Below are positions 25,165 through 33,466 of a DNA stretch of 64,000 nt, piece by piece (positions within the stretch are counted from its first letter, which is position 1; the number at the start of each line of letters is the position of its first letter). The notes beneath the pieces are model-generated. The model worked only from the letters and a program-made list of their open reading frames with translations, was not told where the DNA came from and did not search any database. A program made the translations under genes and the position numbers. Location: NCBI GenBank assembly GCA_963842125.1, contig CAWJFE010000005.1, positions 620,001 to 684,000 on the forward strand, given 5' to 3'. Source of the stretch: CAWCWK01 sp963842125. Its GTDB lineage: Bacteria; Pseudomonadota; Alphaproteobacteria; Rhizobiales; CAWCWK01.

Positions 25165-25941
25165 TCAGGCCTCGTAGGGGATCGTCTCGTCGACGAGATC
25201 CCAGATGAAGCGGCCGCTCGGGCGCCGCTGCTCTTCCGCGATATGCGCGACGAGGCCGGCGGTGCGGCTGATCACCGAGATGCCGCGCATGAGATCGGGT
25301 GGGATCGCCATCTCGCCGAGGAGCGCCGCGACGGCCCCGGTCGCGTTGATCGTGATCGACTTGCCACGCGCCGCATCGATCTCGGCCGAGAGACGCCGCA
25401 GCGCCGCGACGTAGCGCCCGGACAGGCCGTTCTCGGCGCCGATCTCCAGAAGCCGCGTCGCGCGCGGATCGTCGGGCTTGTGGAGGTGGTGCCCGAAGCC
25501 CGGAACGAGGCGCCCCGCCGCCCGGTGTTCCGCGATGATCGCGCGGGCGGTCTCGGCGGCGGCCTCGCCGGACGTATCGGCCGCGGCGGCGATCCGCGCG
25601 AGGAGCCGCGCGTTGTTCTCCACCGTGCCGACGAACTGGCTCCCGACCGCCATCAGCCCGGCTGCGACGGCGCCCTGCAGGTTCTCTGGCGCGCTCATGT
25701 AGACCGAGCGGGCGGCGATCGCGCTCGGCGTGAAGCCGTGCTCCATCATCGTAGCGAGGATCGCATCGATGACGCGCACCTCGCTCGCGCTCATCTCGCG
25801 GCCGAGGATGTGAGCCATCATCACGCGGGTAAAGCTTTCCTGTTCGGTGCCGCCGAGGATGTCGTGGACGAGGCTGCGTTCGCGATAGAAGACGTCGCGC
25901 AGGGTGTGTCGGCAGAGCGCGGTGGTGGGCGTCTCGGTCAT
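25165..25941 (-). CDS. Citryl-CoA lyase-like protein (short citrate-synthase family)
   Basis: 258-residue member of the citrate-synthase fold, far shorter than citrate synthase. The active-site region PGFGHHLHKPDDPR and the C-terminal AHIAEEQRRP match the citryl-CoA lyase type, which cleaves a citryl-CoA-like ester into acetyl-CoA and a 2-oxo acid. The start overlaps the acyl-CoA synthetase stop by 4 nt, so activation and cleavage are coupled. The actual substrate may be a citrate analogue taken up by TctABC. Confidence 0.82.
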   Translation of the reverse strand: MTETPTTALCRHTLRDVFYRERSLVHDILGGTEQESFTRVMMAHILGREMSASEVRVIDAILATMMEHGFTPSAIAARSVYMSAPENLQGAVAAGLMAVGSQFVGTVENNARLLARIAAAADTSGEAAAETARAIIAEHRAAGRLVPGFGHHLHKPDDPRATRLLEIGAENGLSGRYVAALRRLSAEIDAARGKSITINATGAVAALLGEMAIPPDLMRGISVISRTAGLVAHIAEEQRRPSGRFIWDLVDETIPYEA

Positions 25942-27467
25942 GCGGGTTCTTTCGCGCTCTCGGTCCCGGTCGTCTGTTCGGCGATCGCATTGTCGACGAG
26001 GACCTGCTTCTGGAGCTTACCGTAGGCGTTGCGTGGCAGGCGTTCGTAGACCCGGATCGACTTGGGCGTCTTGACCGACCCGATCTTCGCCTTGACGAAG
26101 GCGATCACCTCGTCAGGGTCGCCCGTGCTGCCCGGTGCCCATTCGACGGCGGCGTGGATGGCTTCGCCCCACTTGTCGTCGGGCACGCCGAAGACGGCAC
26201 AGTCTCCGACGGTCGCGTGCGAGGCGATGACGGGCTCGACATCGGCCGGATAGACGTTGAAGCCGCCGGTGATGACGACGTCCTTGGAGCGCCCCTTGAT
26301 GGTGAGGTAGCCCGCCTCGTCGAACGTGCCGAGATCGCCCGTCCGCAGCCAGCCGTTCCGAAGCGCCTCCTCGGACGCCTCGGGCTGGCGCCAATAGCCG
26401 GTCATGACGAGGTCGCCGCGAATGGCGATCTCGCCCATCTCGCCCACCGGCAGCACCGCTCCGTCATCGTCCAGCACCTCGACGCGCGCGAGAGCGATGG
26501 CGCGACCGACCGAGCCGCGCAGGTCATCGCGCGCCATGTCGTCGGGCGAGATGAAGGTCGCGATCTGCGGCGCCTCGGTCTGTCCGTAGGTCGAGGCGAT
26601 GACGGGGCCGAAGGTCGCCTGCGCCCGCGCGATCTCCTCGACGCGCATCGGCGCGGAGCCGTAGATGAGGCTGCGCAAGGCCGGATACTCGCGGTCCCCG
26701 ACGCCGGTCTCCTGCATCATCATGTAGATGAGCGTCGGCGGCAGGAAGGTGGTCGTGATGCCGCCCTCCGACAGTGCCCGTACTACGTCGGCCGGGCGCG
26801 GCCTGTCCATGATGACGACCGTCCCCCCGGTCGCCAGGGTCGGCAGGAGATAGGTCGATGTGCCGTGCGTGATGGGCGCCGCCGCGAGGAAGCGGTCGCC
26901 CTTGCGAAGGCCCCAAGCCATCGTCTGCGCGAGGAGGCAGGCGTTCCAGGCGCGGTAGGGCTGCATGACGCCCTTGGGCGTGCCGGTCGAGCCGCCGGTG
27001 AACTTGATGGCCTGCGTTTCGTGGAGTGTCGGGAAGTGCTCCTTCGGAGCCCCGCCCACGTGTTCGGCCTCCAGCGCATGATGTGTCGTTCCATCCCCCG
27101 ATACGGGTACGATGCGGGCCGAGACCCCCTTTACCAGCGGCAGGCCCGCCTCGTCCGCAATGACGATGCTGGCTTCGGTGAAGTCGATGCCGCGGCGCAG
27201 CTCTTCGGCCGCGTTCTTCGGGTAGAGCGGCACCCAGACCTTGCCGGCGGCGAGAACGGCGAGGAAGGCGACGAGGTGATCGATATGGTTGAGGCAGCAC
27301 ACGCCCACACGCGAACCGGGCTCGCCGTCCAGCGCCTGAAGCCCCGCAGCCAAGGCCGTAACGCGGGCGCGGAGCGCGGCGTAGGAGATCGTCGCCTCAC
27401 CGCATTCCGCCGCAATGGCATCGGGCGTCAGACGGGCCTGACGGTGAAAATGGTCGATCGGCAGCAT
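25938..27467 (-). CDS. AMP-forming acyl-CoA synthetase
   Basis: 509-residue ANL-superfamily ligase. The P-loop-like motif is KFTGGSTGTPKGVMQPYRAW; also seen are STYGQTEAPQI, the hinge TGDLGTFDEAGYLTIKGRSKD and the C-terminal lysine in PRNAYGKLQKQVLV. It makes a CoA thioester from a carboxylic acid, ATP and CoA. It starts directly after the IclR stop and is followed by the citryl-CoA-lyase-like gene, suggesting it activates the acid imported by TctABC. Confidence 0.92.
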   Translation of the reverse strand: MLPIDHFHRQARLTPDAIAAECGEATISYAALRARVTALAAGLQALDGEPGSRVGVCCLNHIDHLVAFLAVLAAGKVWVPLYPKNAAEELRRGIDFTEASIVIADEAGLPLVKGVSARIVPVSGDGTTHHALEAEHVGGAPKEHFPTLHETQAIKFTGGSTGTPKGVMQPYRAWNACLLAQTMAWGLRKGDRFLAAAPITHGTSTYLLPTLATGGTVVIMDRPRPADVVRALSEGGITTTFLPPTLIYMMMQETGVGDREYPALRSLIYGSAPMRVEEIARAQATFGPVIASTYGQTEAPQIATFISPDDMARDDLRGSVGRAIALARVEVLDDDGAVLPVGEMGEIAIRGDLVMTGYWRQPEASEEALRNGWLRTGDLGTFDEAGYLTIKGRSKDVVITGGFNVYPADVEPVIASHATVGDCAVFGVPDDKWGEAIHAAVEWAPGSTGDPDEVIAFVKAKIGSVKTPKSIRVYERLPRNAYGKLQKQVLVDNAIAEQTTGTESAKEPA

Positions 27468-28349
27468 CTAGCGACCCTCACCGAGATCGCGGACGGCCGA
27501 TTGCACGCCTGGCCGCAGCCCGGCATGGCGGATCGTGTCGAGAAGTCTGGCGCCGATCTCCCGGCGGCGATCCTCGAGAAGGCGGGATGCGACGTTGGTG
27601 ACGGAGATCGCGAAGGCTTGCCCGTCGTCATCGAAACCCGGAACGGCCAGAGCCGCGATGTCGGGAATGACCAAGGCCTCGTTGACGACATAGCCCTCAT
27701 CGCCCAGCCGCGCGCAGGCGTCGCGGACCGTCTCCGCCGTGACCCGCCCGTATCGCTGATAGCGATCCGCCTCGCGTGCGATGACGGCGTCGCGCGCCGC
27801 GTCCGGCATCGCGGCCAGGAGCGCGAGGCTGGCCGCCCCTACGCCGAGCGGCCGGCGTGAGCCTACCTTCAGCGTGTTGACGGCGATGTCGGTACCGTTC
27901 GGCACGAGATCGATGCACAGCGCTTCGTGATCGACGAGGACGGAGACGCAGATGATGCCCAATCCGTCGAGGCCGCCATTCGCTATCGCCCTGCGCAAGC
28001 GCCGCCGCAGGTCGACGAAGGCCACGCTCTGCCCTGCCTTGGCGACGAGATCGAACGGCTGAAAGCCCAGCGAATAGCGCTTGGTATAAGGATCGAAGCT
28101 GACGAACTGGCGCTCGACCAGAGCCTTGAGAAGACGGTGCGCGGTCGCCGTGTGCATGCCGCAGCGCCTGGCGGCGGCGCTCGCCGTCATCCCATCGCCG
28201 CCGCCCTGCGCGATGACGGTCAGAAGGTCGAGGCCTTTTATGAGCGACGATCGGCTCTCGATCTGCCGGTCCTCGATGCCGTCATGCCCGGCGAAAGGCC
28301 TGCCCGGCTCGTGGCTGCGGCGCATCCGGGGCCCCTCGATCCGGACCAT
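27468..28349 (-). CDS. IclR-family transcriptional regulator (carboxylate operon)
   Basis: 293-residue regulator with an N-terminal winged HTH (MTASAAARRCGMHTATAHRLL around residues 53-73) and an IclR effector-binding domain. GGAGG lies 5 nt upstream of the ATG. Its stop abuts the acyl-CoA synthetase start, so it appears to be the first gene of the operon it controls. A 23-bp palindrome lies 96 nt upstream of the start. Confidence 0.9.
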   Translation of the reverse strand: MVRIEGPRMRRSHEPGRPFAGHDGIEDRQIESRSSLIKGLDLLTVIAQGGGDGMTASAAARRCGMHTATAHRLLKALVERQFVSFDPYTKRYSLGFQPFDLVAKAGQSVAFVDLRRRLRRAIANGGLDGLGIICVSVLVDHEALCIDLVPNGTDIAVNTLKVGSRRPLGVGAASLALLAAMPDAARDAVIAREADRYQRYGRVTAETVRDACARLGDEGYVVNEALVIPDIAALAVPGFDDDGQAFAISVTNVASRLLEDRRREIGARLLDTIRHAGLRPGVQSAVRDLGEGR

Positions 28350-28429
28350 GTCTTCCTCCCTGCGGCCTCTGCGGGCCGTCCTAGGACGAAAGCCTCACAA
28401 ACCGTGGCCGACCTGTCGAGACGCGTTGA

Positions 28430-28467
28430 TCGTTGAACGAGCTTTTCTTCTTGCAGAGCGAGAAGAA
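28430..28467. promoter_or_regulatory. Two palindromes between the IclR genes
   Basis: TCGTTGAACGA (28430-28440) and TTCTTCT-N9-AGAAGAA (28445-28467) lie upstream of the IclR gene at 28349 and downstream of the other IclR stop. Either could be an operator for the carboxylate operon; the second could also be an RNA hairpin. No T-run is present, so a classical terminator is unlikely. Confidence 0.35.
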
Positions 28468-28524
28468 TTCGACGCCGGGATTGCATCGACTTCCGACATA
28501 ACCGTCAGCGCGGATGACGACCCC

Positions 28525-29319
28525 TCATCGATGCTCGGCCGCCAGGGCCTGCAACGCCTTGCGGTAGCGCATCTCGTTCTCCGCAAAGCTTTGCGTCGCG
28601 GACGAGATGCCGAGGACCAGTGGCGACGGGGGCTGGCCGATCGGCACGGCCATGCAGGAGATGCCGGTCAGATACTCGCCGCGCTCGATCGCGACCCACG
28701 CCTCCCGGATGTCCCCCAGGTGGTCCATCATAGCCGCGGCGCTCGTGAGCGTGTTGGGCGTGCGCTTGGTCATGGGATGGGTCTCGAGATAACGCCTCAC
28801 GTCGTCGTCAGACGACATGGCGAGCAAGAGCTTGCCGCTCGCCCTTGCGTGCGCATCGGTCGAGACGCCGCGCGGGATTTCGGCGACCTGGATGGCGGCG
28901 TTGCCGCGCGCGCTATCGAGAACGACGATCTGACCATCGACCCAGCCGACGACATAGGCGGTCTCGCCGGTCGCGGCCGCCGCGCGTTCCGCCAGCACGC
29001 CGAGCGTCTTCGTCGTCGCCATCTGGCGCCTGTGGCCATGCGTGAGCGCCGCCACGCCGAGGCCGAGAATGTAGGTGCCGGACGCGGTCTTGCTAAGCAT
29101 GTTCTTGGCGACCAGCGTGTGCGTGAGATGGTAGACGACCTGCCTCGTAACACCCAGACTCTCACTGATATCCCGAATTGTGAGGCCTTGCGTGTCGCTG
29201 CGCGCAACGGCCTGCAGAATGTCGATGACCCGGGCAGCGGACTGGACGCGCGGCCTGGCATCGCCGCCGCTCGCCGACCCGCGCGTTTCGTCCTGCGATG
29301 CGGCGTGGGGATCGATCAT
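28525..29319 (-). CDS. IclR-family transcriptional regulator (divergent from E1 genes)
   Basis: 264-residue regulator with an HTH near residues 45-66 (LTIRDISESLGVTRQVVYHL) and an IclR effector domain ending in SATQSFAENEMRYRKAL. It is divergent from the E1 alpha gene with a 173-nt AT-rich gap, so it probably controls the E1-SDR-enolase operon and itself. Confidence 0.9.
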   Translation of the reverse strand: MIDPHAASQDETRGSASGGDARPRVQSAARVIDILQAVARSDTQGLTIRDISESLGVTRQVVYHLTHTLVAKNMLSKTASGTYILGLGVAALTHGHRRQMATTKTLGVLAERAAAATGETAYVVGWVDGQIVVLDSARGNAAIQVAEIPRGVSTDAHARASGKLLLAMSSDDDVRRYLETHPMTKRTPNTLTSAAAMMDHLGDIREAWVAIERGEYLTGISCMAVPIGQPPSPLVLGISSATQSFAENEMRYRKALQALAAEHR

Positions 29320-29392
29320 CGTAGCTCATTGTAGCGTCTCAGGTGGGTGAACAGTCGGTCAAAAGGCCTATGACGGCAACCCAACCAACGCG

Positions 29393-29435
29393 CTTTTATT
29401 ATCACAATATGATATTCTATTCACTTATTGACAAC
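29393..29435. promoter_or_regulatory. AT-rich divergent promoter region
   Basis: A sharply AT-rich stretch in otherwise GC-rich DNA between the IclR and E1 alpha genes. It contains the palindrome AATAT-G-ATATT (29406-29416) and, on the minus strand, TTGTCA followed by AT-rich sequence that could serve as a promoter for IclR. It is the likely control site of both genes. Confidence 0.4.
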
Positions 29436-29492
29436 GCGGAGGCGAGCGTGGAGGCTTGCTCGTATTGAACGGTACGACGGATCCCTGCGACC

Positions 29493-30617
29493 ATGACGAG
29501 CGCGACGAACACCAGGACGGCGCAAGATGACGCCACGTTCCTGCGCAAGATGCTGGCCGGAACGGCGTTCATCCGCGCCTTCGAGTCGAAGGTTCTCGAA
29601 CTGACGCTGACGAAGCCACCGGAGGTTCAAGGTTCGGTCCATCTGTGCGCAGGCCAGGAGGTCGTGCCTCTCGCGGCCATGGCGGCGCTTCGCGAGGATG
29701 ACCAAGCGATCGCGACCTATCGCGGACACGGCTGGGCGCTGGCCGCAGGCCTGTCGGGCGAGGCGGTGCTGGGCGAGATCTGCCATAGGGCCGGCGGGGT
29801 GAACGAAGGCCGGGGCGGCTCGGCCTACTTCATGGGTGCGGGCACCCGTTTCATCGGCGAGAACTCGATCGTGGGCGCCGGAACGACCATCGCCTGCGGC
29901 GTCGCGATGGCGAACGTGGCAGCTGGCAACGGGCGCGTCGTCATCGTCACGATTGGCGACGGGGCGATGAACCAGGGCGCCGTGCACGAGGCGATGGCGT
30001 TCGCGGCCGTCCGGGCGCTTCCCGTAATCTTCGTCGTGGAGAACAATGGCTGGTCGGAACTGACGGCCACGGGCGACATGTTCCTGATCGACCGCCTCGC
30101 GCAGCGCGGCAAGGGCTATGGCATTCCCTCGGCGACGATGGACGGAACCGATCCCTTCGCCGTGCGCGACGCCGTCGCCAACGCGGCGGCCCATGCGCGC
30201 GCCGGCAAGGGTCCGAGCCTGCTGGAATTTCGCGTGCCCCGCCTTTGGGGTCATTATAGCCGCGACATGGAGCACTATCGCAGCAAGGAGAACCGGCAGG
30301 CGGACGAGGCGCGCGATCCGCTCGTCACGCTCCGCACGCGCGGGCTGGAAGCCGATCACTTCTCAGAAGGCGAGGCCGACGATCTCGTCGAGGCGGAGAC
30401 GGACCGCGTCGATGCGATCGCACGCGATGTGCTGGCCATGCCGATCGCCGATGTGGCCAACGCCCGCTCGCACGTGCTTGGCGGAGCCGAGGCCCAGCGC
30501 CGCCCCGCGCACGGTCGAGACGAAGGGCATGACCTATGTCCAGGCGGTCAACGCGGCCCTGCGCGACATTCTCGAGGAAGATCCGGCGGCGATCGTCTAT
30601 GGCGAGGACGTCGGTAA
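29493..30617 (+). CDS. TPP-dependent dehydrogenase E1 component, alpha subunit
   Basis: Acetoin/2-oxo-acid-dehydrogenase-type E1 alpha. The TPP motif runs from TIGDGAMNQGAVHEAMAF to VVENNGWSEL (about residues 152-190) and GRGGSAYFMG precedes it. The family fold ends near residue 330 (VDAIARDVLAMPIADVANAR); the last ~45 codons (Arg/Gly-rich) overlap the beta subunit and look like out-of-frame read-through. With one base removed near 30478-30484, alpha would read straight into beta as a single 666-residue fused E1. Either a short separate alpha or a broken fusion is possible. No E2 or E3 gene is in the window. Confidence 0.78.
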   Translation: MTSATNTRTAQDDATFLRKMLAGTAFIRAFESKVLELTLTKPPEVQGSVHLCAGQEVVPLAAMAALREDDQAIATYRGHGWALAAGLSGEAVLGEICHRAGGVNEGRGGSAYFMGAGTRFIGENSIVGAGTTIACGVAMANVAAGNGRVVIVTIGDGAMNQGAVHEAMAFAAVRALPVIFVVENNGWSELTATGDMFLIDRLAQRGKGYGIPSATMDGTDPFAVRDAVANAAAHARAGKGPSLLEFRVPRLWGHYSRDMEHYRSKENRQADEARDPLVTLRTRGLEADHFSEGEADDLVEAETDRVDAIARDVLAMPIADVANARSHVLGGAEAQRRPAHGRDEGHDLCPGGQRGPARHSRGRSGGDRLWRGRR

Positions 30618-31494
30618 GTCGGGCGGTATCTTCCAGGCCGCGCGGTACCTCCAGCGTGATTTCGGGGCCGAGCGCGTCTTCGATACGCCGATCGCGGAGA
30701 ACGCGATCCTTGGCTCCGCCGTCGGCGCGGCCATGAGCGGGCTGCGCCCCGTGGTCGAGATCATGTGGGGCGACTTCCTCTTCGTGGCGCTCGACCAGTT
30801 GGTGAACCAGGCCTCGAACGTGCGCTACATCACAGGCGGCGCAGCGAGCGTACCGATGGTGGTGCGCACCCAGCAGGGCGTCACGCCGGGATCCTGCGCA
30901 CAGCATTCGCAATCGATCGAGGCCATGCTCGCGCATGTGCCCGGCCTCAAGGTCGCGCTCGCCGCGACGGCCGAGGATGCTTATGAAATCCTCCGCTCGG
31001 CCGCTGCCGATCCCGACCCGTGCATCGTCATCGAAGCACGCGGGCTCTATCCAAGCCAGGGCGACGTCGTGCGGACCGAGGGGGCTGGCCCCGTCGGCAA
31101 GGCGCGCTTGCGCCGCGAGGGCGCCGATGTCGGGATCGTTACGTGGGGCAACATGGTGCCCCGCGCGATGGAAGCCGCCGAGATGCTCGACGGGGAGGGT
31201 ATCGCAGCGTCGGTGCTCGATCTGCGCTGGCTCAATCCGCTCGACGAGGCGGCGCTCTCCGATCTCGCGCGCGCCTGCAACGGCCGTATCGTCGTGGCGC
31301 ACGAGGCGGTGCGGACGGGCGGCTTCGGCGCCGAGATCGTCGCCCGACTACATGAGATGCGTCCCGGCGCCATCAACGCGCGCCGGGTGACGACGCCGGA
31401 TGTGCGGATGCCCGCCATCCCCACCTGGCAGGCTGCGCTCATTCCTGATGCGAACGCGATCGCCGCCGCCGCGCGTGAGATCGTGACAGTATGA
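30529..31494 (+). CDS. TPP-dependent dehydrogenase E1 component, beta subunit
   Basis: About 321 residues from ATG at 30529 (MTYVQAVNAALRDILEEDP). Transketolase-like pyrimidine domain with VYGEDVGKSGGIFQ, RVFDTPIAENAILGSAVGAA and a C-terminal transketolase domain ending before residue 320. Upstream in-frame sequence (AEPRPSAAPRTVETKG, possible TTG at 30478) looks like a linker, consistent with an original alpha-beta fusion. Together with alpha it would decarboxylate a 2-oxo acid or cleave an acyloin. Its stop overlaps the SDR start in ATGA. Confidence 0.88.
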   Translation: MTYVQAVNAALRDILEEDPAAIVYGEDVGKSGGIFQAARYLQRDFGAERVFDTPIAENAILGSAVGAAMSGLRPVVEIMWGDFLFVALDQLVNQASNVRYITGGAASVPMVVRTQQGVTPGSCAQHSQSIEAMLAHVPGLKVALAATAEDAYEILRSAAADPDPCIVIEARGLYPSQGDVVRTEGAGPVGKARLRREGADVGIVTWGNMVPRAMEAAEMLDGEGIAASVLDLRWLNPLDEAALSDLARACNGRIVVAHEAVRTGGFGAEIVARLHEMRPGAINARRVTTPDVRMPAIPTWQAALIPDANAIAAAAREIVTV

Positions 31495-32249
31495 GCGACC
31501 ATCGCGCCCTTTCCGGTCGCGTCCTCGTCCTGACGGGGGCGAGCGGTGGTATCGGCCGCGAGGTCGCGAGGCTCTTTCACGCGCAGGGTGCCTTGCTCGT
31601 CCTCGCCGATATCGACGGGGCGGCCGTCGAGGCGCTCGCCGTAGAGCTTGCCGCAGAGAATGGCGACGACAGCACCATCGCCGCCATGGCCATGGACAGC
31701 GCGAACCCCGACGATGCCGGTCGGCTCGTCGATCTGGCGCGGGACCGGTTCGGCGGCATCGATTTTCTGGTTCCCGCCGCCGGTCTCTACCTCGCCCGGC
31801 CGATCCGCGAGATGAGCGATGCCGACTGGCGCGAGACGCTGTCGATCAATCTCGATGGCGTCTTCTACCTTGCCCGCCGGGCCATCGATCTGATGCGTCC
31901 ATCGAGCGCCATCGTCACCCTCACATCGATGGCGGCCCACCGGGGCTCGTTCTACAACGCGCATTATGGGTCGTCGAAGGGCGGGTTGCTGACGCTGACG
32001 CGCTGCCTGGCGCGCGAACTCGGCCCCCGCACGCGGGTCAACGCCGTCTCGCCAGGCATCGTGAGAACGCCCATGACGACCGATCTCATCGAGGAGCGAG
32101 GCGCCGAGAGCATCGAGCAGACGCCGCTCGGTCGGATCGGCGAGCCCTCCGAGGTCGCCAGCGTCGTCCACTTCCTCTGCAGCGAAGCCGCGAGCTTCAT
32201 CACCGGGGAGGTCATCCATGTGAATGGCGGCCTCTACATTTCCGGATGA
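31491..32249 (+). CDS. Short-chain dehydrogenase/reductase
   Basis: 252-residue classical SDR: LVLTGASGGIGREVA, the NNAG position reads PAAG, TSMAAHRG with the catalytic Ser, YGSSK, and ITGEVIHVNGG. Coupled by 4-nt overlaps to E1 beta upstream and to the enolase-superfamily gene downstream, so all belong to one pathway. It likely oxidises a sugar, sugar acid or polyol. Confidence 0.9.
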   Translation: MSDHRALSGRVLVLTGASGGIGREVARLFHAQGALLVLADIDGAAVEALAVELAAENGDDSTIAAMAMDSANPDDAGRLVDLARDRFGGIDFLVPAAGLYLARPIREMSDADWRETLSINLDGVFYLARRAIDLMRPSSAIVTLTSMAAHRGSFYNAHYGSSKGGLLTLTRCLARELGPRTRVNAVSPGIVRTPMTTDLIEERGAESIEQTPLGRIGEPSEVASVVHFLCSEAASFITGEVIHVNGGLYISG

Positions 32250-33385
32250 CGCGCGTGACCAAGATAGAGAGCGTGGAATCGCTGCTCCTCGGGGGCACCC
32301 ATCTCGTGCGCATCCGCACCGAGGACGGGTTGGAGGGGATCGGCCAGTCGGCGTGCTGGGCTTACCCGCAAGCCGTCCACGCCCTTGTCGAGACCTTCGA
32401 GCCCCATCTTGTCGGCCAGGATGCCGGCCGGATCGAGCATCTCTGGCAGCACCTCTACCGGATGGGACCGTTTCGGGGGTCGATCCTCGGCGCTGCGGTC
32501 AGCGCGGTCGACATCGCGCTCTGGGACTTGAAGGGCAAGCGCTACGACGCCCCGGTCTGGGATCTTCTGGGTGGGCGTTGCCGCGATCGCATCCGCCTCC
32601 ACCTCCTTCTTCTCGAAGATTTCACGCCTGAGGGCGTCGCGGCCGCAGCGCGAGACGGTCTCGCGCAGGGCTTCACGGCCATCAAGTTCGACCCCGTCCC
32701 GGCCGGCTATGCCGACCTCTCGTTAGAGGCACTGGTGCGGGCCGTCGAAGCGCGGGTCGAGGCGGCGCGAGATGCGGTGGGCGGCGAGGCCGACCTCATC
32801 CTTGAGTTCCACCGCAAGCTCACCCCGCTCCAGGCCTATCCCGTGCTGCAGGCGGTCGCGCGGTTCAACGCGATGGCGAGCGAGGACCCGATCCAGATCG
32901 ACAGCATCGCCTCGCAGGCCGAGATCGCGGCACGGCTCACGCAGCCGATCGCGAACGGCGAGCGGTTGCACACGATCTGGGAGTTCAAGGAGTTGCTGGC
33001 CCAGGGCGGCGCGCAGTTCATCCGCCCCGATCTCGGCCTTGCCGGCGGACTGACCCACGTGAAGAAGATCGCGGCCATCGCGGAGGCGCACCATGCCGCC
33101 GTCATGACGCACAACTTCCTCGGGCCCGTCCTCACCGCCGCCTCGGTCCATCTCGATACGGCCATTCCGAACGTCGTCGTTCAGGAATACGCCCTCATCG
33201 ACGAAGGCCCGATCGCAGCCGGCTTCGACGGCGTGCCCGTCCGAGACGGGGGCTACTTGCCAATCCCGGATCGTCCGGGCCTAGGGCTCACGCTGAAGGA
33301 CCCGGACATCGTCGCCAAGGCCTCGCCCGCCCCAACCCTCGCCGTCCCGCTCCGAGCCGACGGATCGATCGCCTACGCGGTCTGA
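32246..33385 (+). CDS. Enolase-superfamily (mandelate racemase/muconate lactonizing) sugar-acid dehydratase-like
   Basis: 379-residue enzyme with a capping domain (residues 1-120) and a TIM barrel. Metal ligands appear in LILEFHRKL, ASEDPIQ and ANGERLH; the general-base lysine is in TAIKFDP and the histidine is in MTHNFLGPV. This pattern fits the mandelate-racemase subgroup, which includes gluconate, galactonate and similar dehydratases. It is the last gene of the E1-SDR operon and probably dehydrates an aldonic acid to a 2-keto-3-deoxy acid (inference). Confidence 0.85.
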   Translation: MTRVTKIESVESLLLGGTHLVRIRTEDGLEGIGQSACWAYPQAVHALVETFEPHLVGQDAGRIEHLWQHLYRMGPFRGSILGAAVSAVDIALWDLKGKRYDAPVWDLLGGRCRDRIRLHLLLLEDFTPEGVAAAARDGLAQGFTAIKFDPVPAGYADLSLEALVRAVEARVEAARDAVGGEADLILEFHRKLTPLQAYPVLQAVARFNAMASEDPIQIDSIASQAEIAARLTQPIANGERLHTIWEFKELLAQGGAQFIRPDLGLAGGLTHVKKIAAIAEAHHAAVMTHNFLGPVLTAASVHLDTAIPNVVVQEYALIDEGPIAAGFDGVPVRDGGYLPIPDRPGLGLTLKDPDIVAKASPAPTLAVPLRADGSIAYAV

Positions 33386-33466
33386 CGACGGCGAAGAACA
33401 CCGACCTAAGCGCCAGACTAGACGCGCTCACCACTGTGATAACAGATAACGAGAAAGGGAACCGTA

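Noticed and set aside
30482..30532. An alpha-subunit end in the third frame giving an ATGA overlap with beta at 30529.
   Set aside because: It would give an Arg/Pro-rich tail (RSRGPAPPRARSRRRA) and needs a 2-base shift; less likely than fusion or a short alpha.
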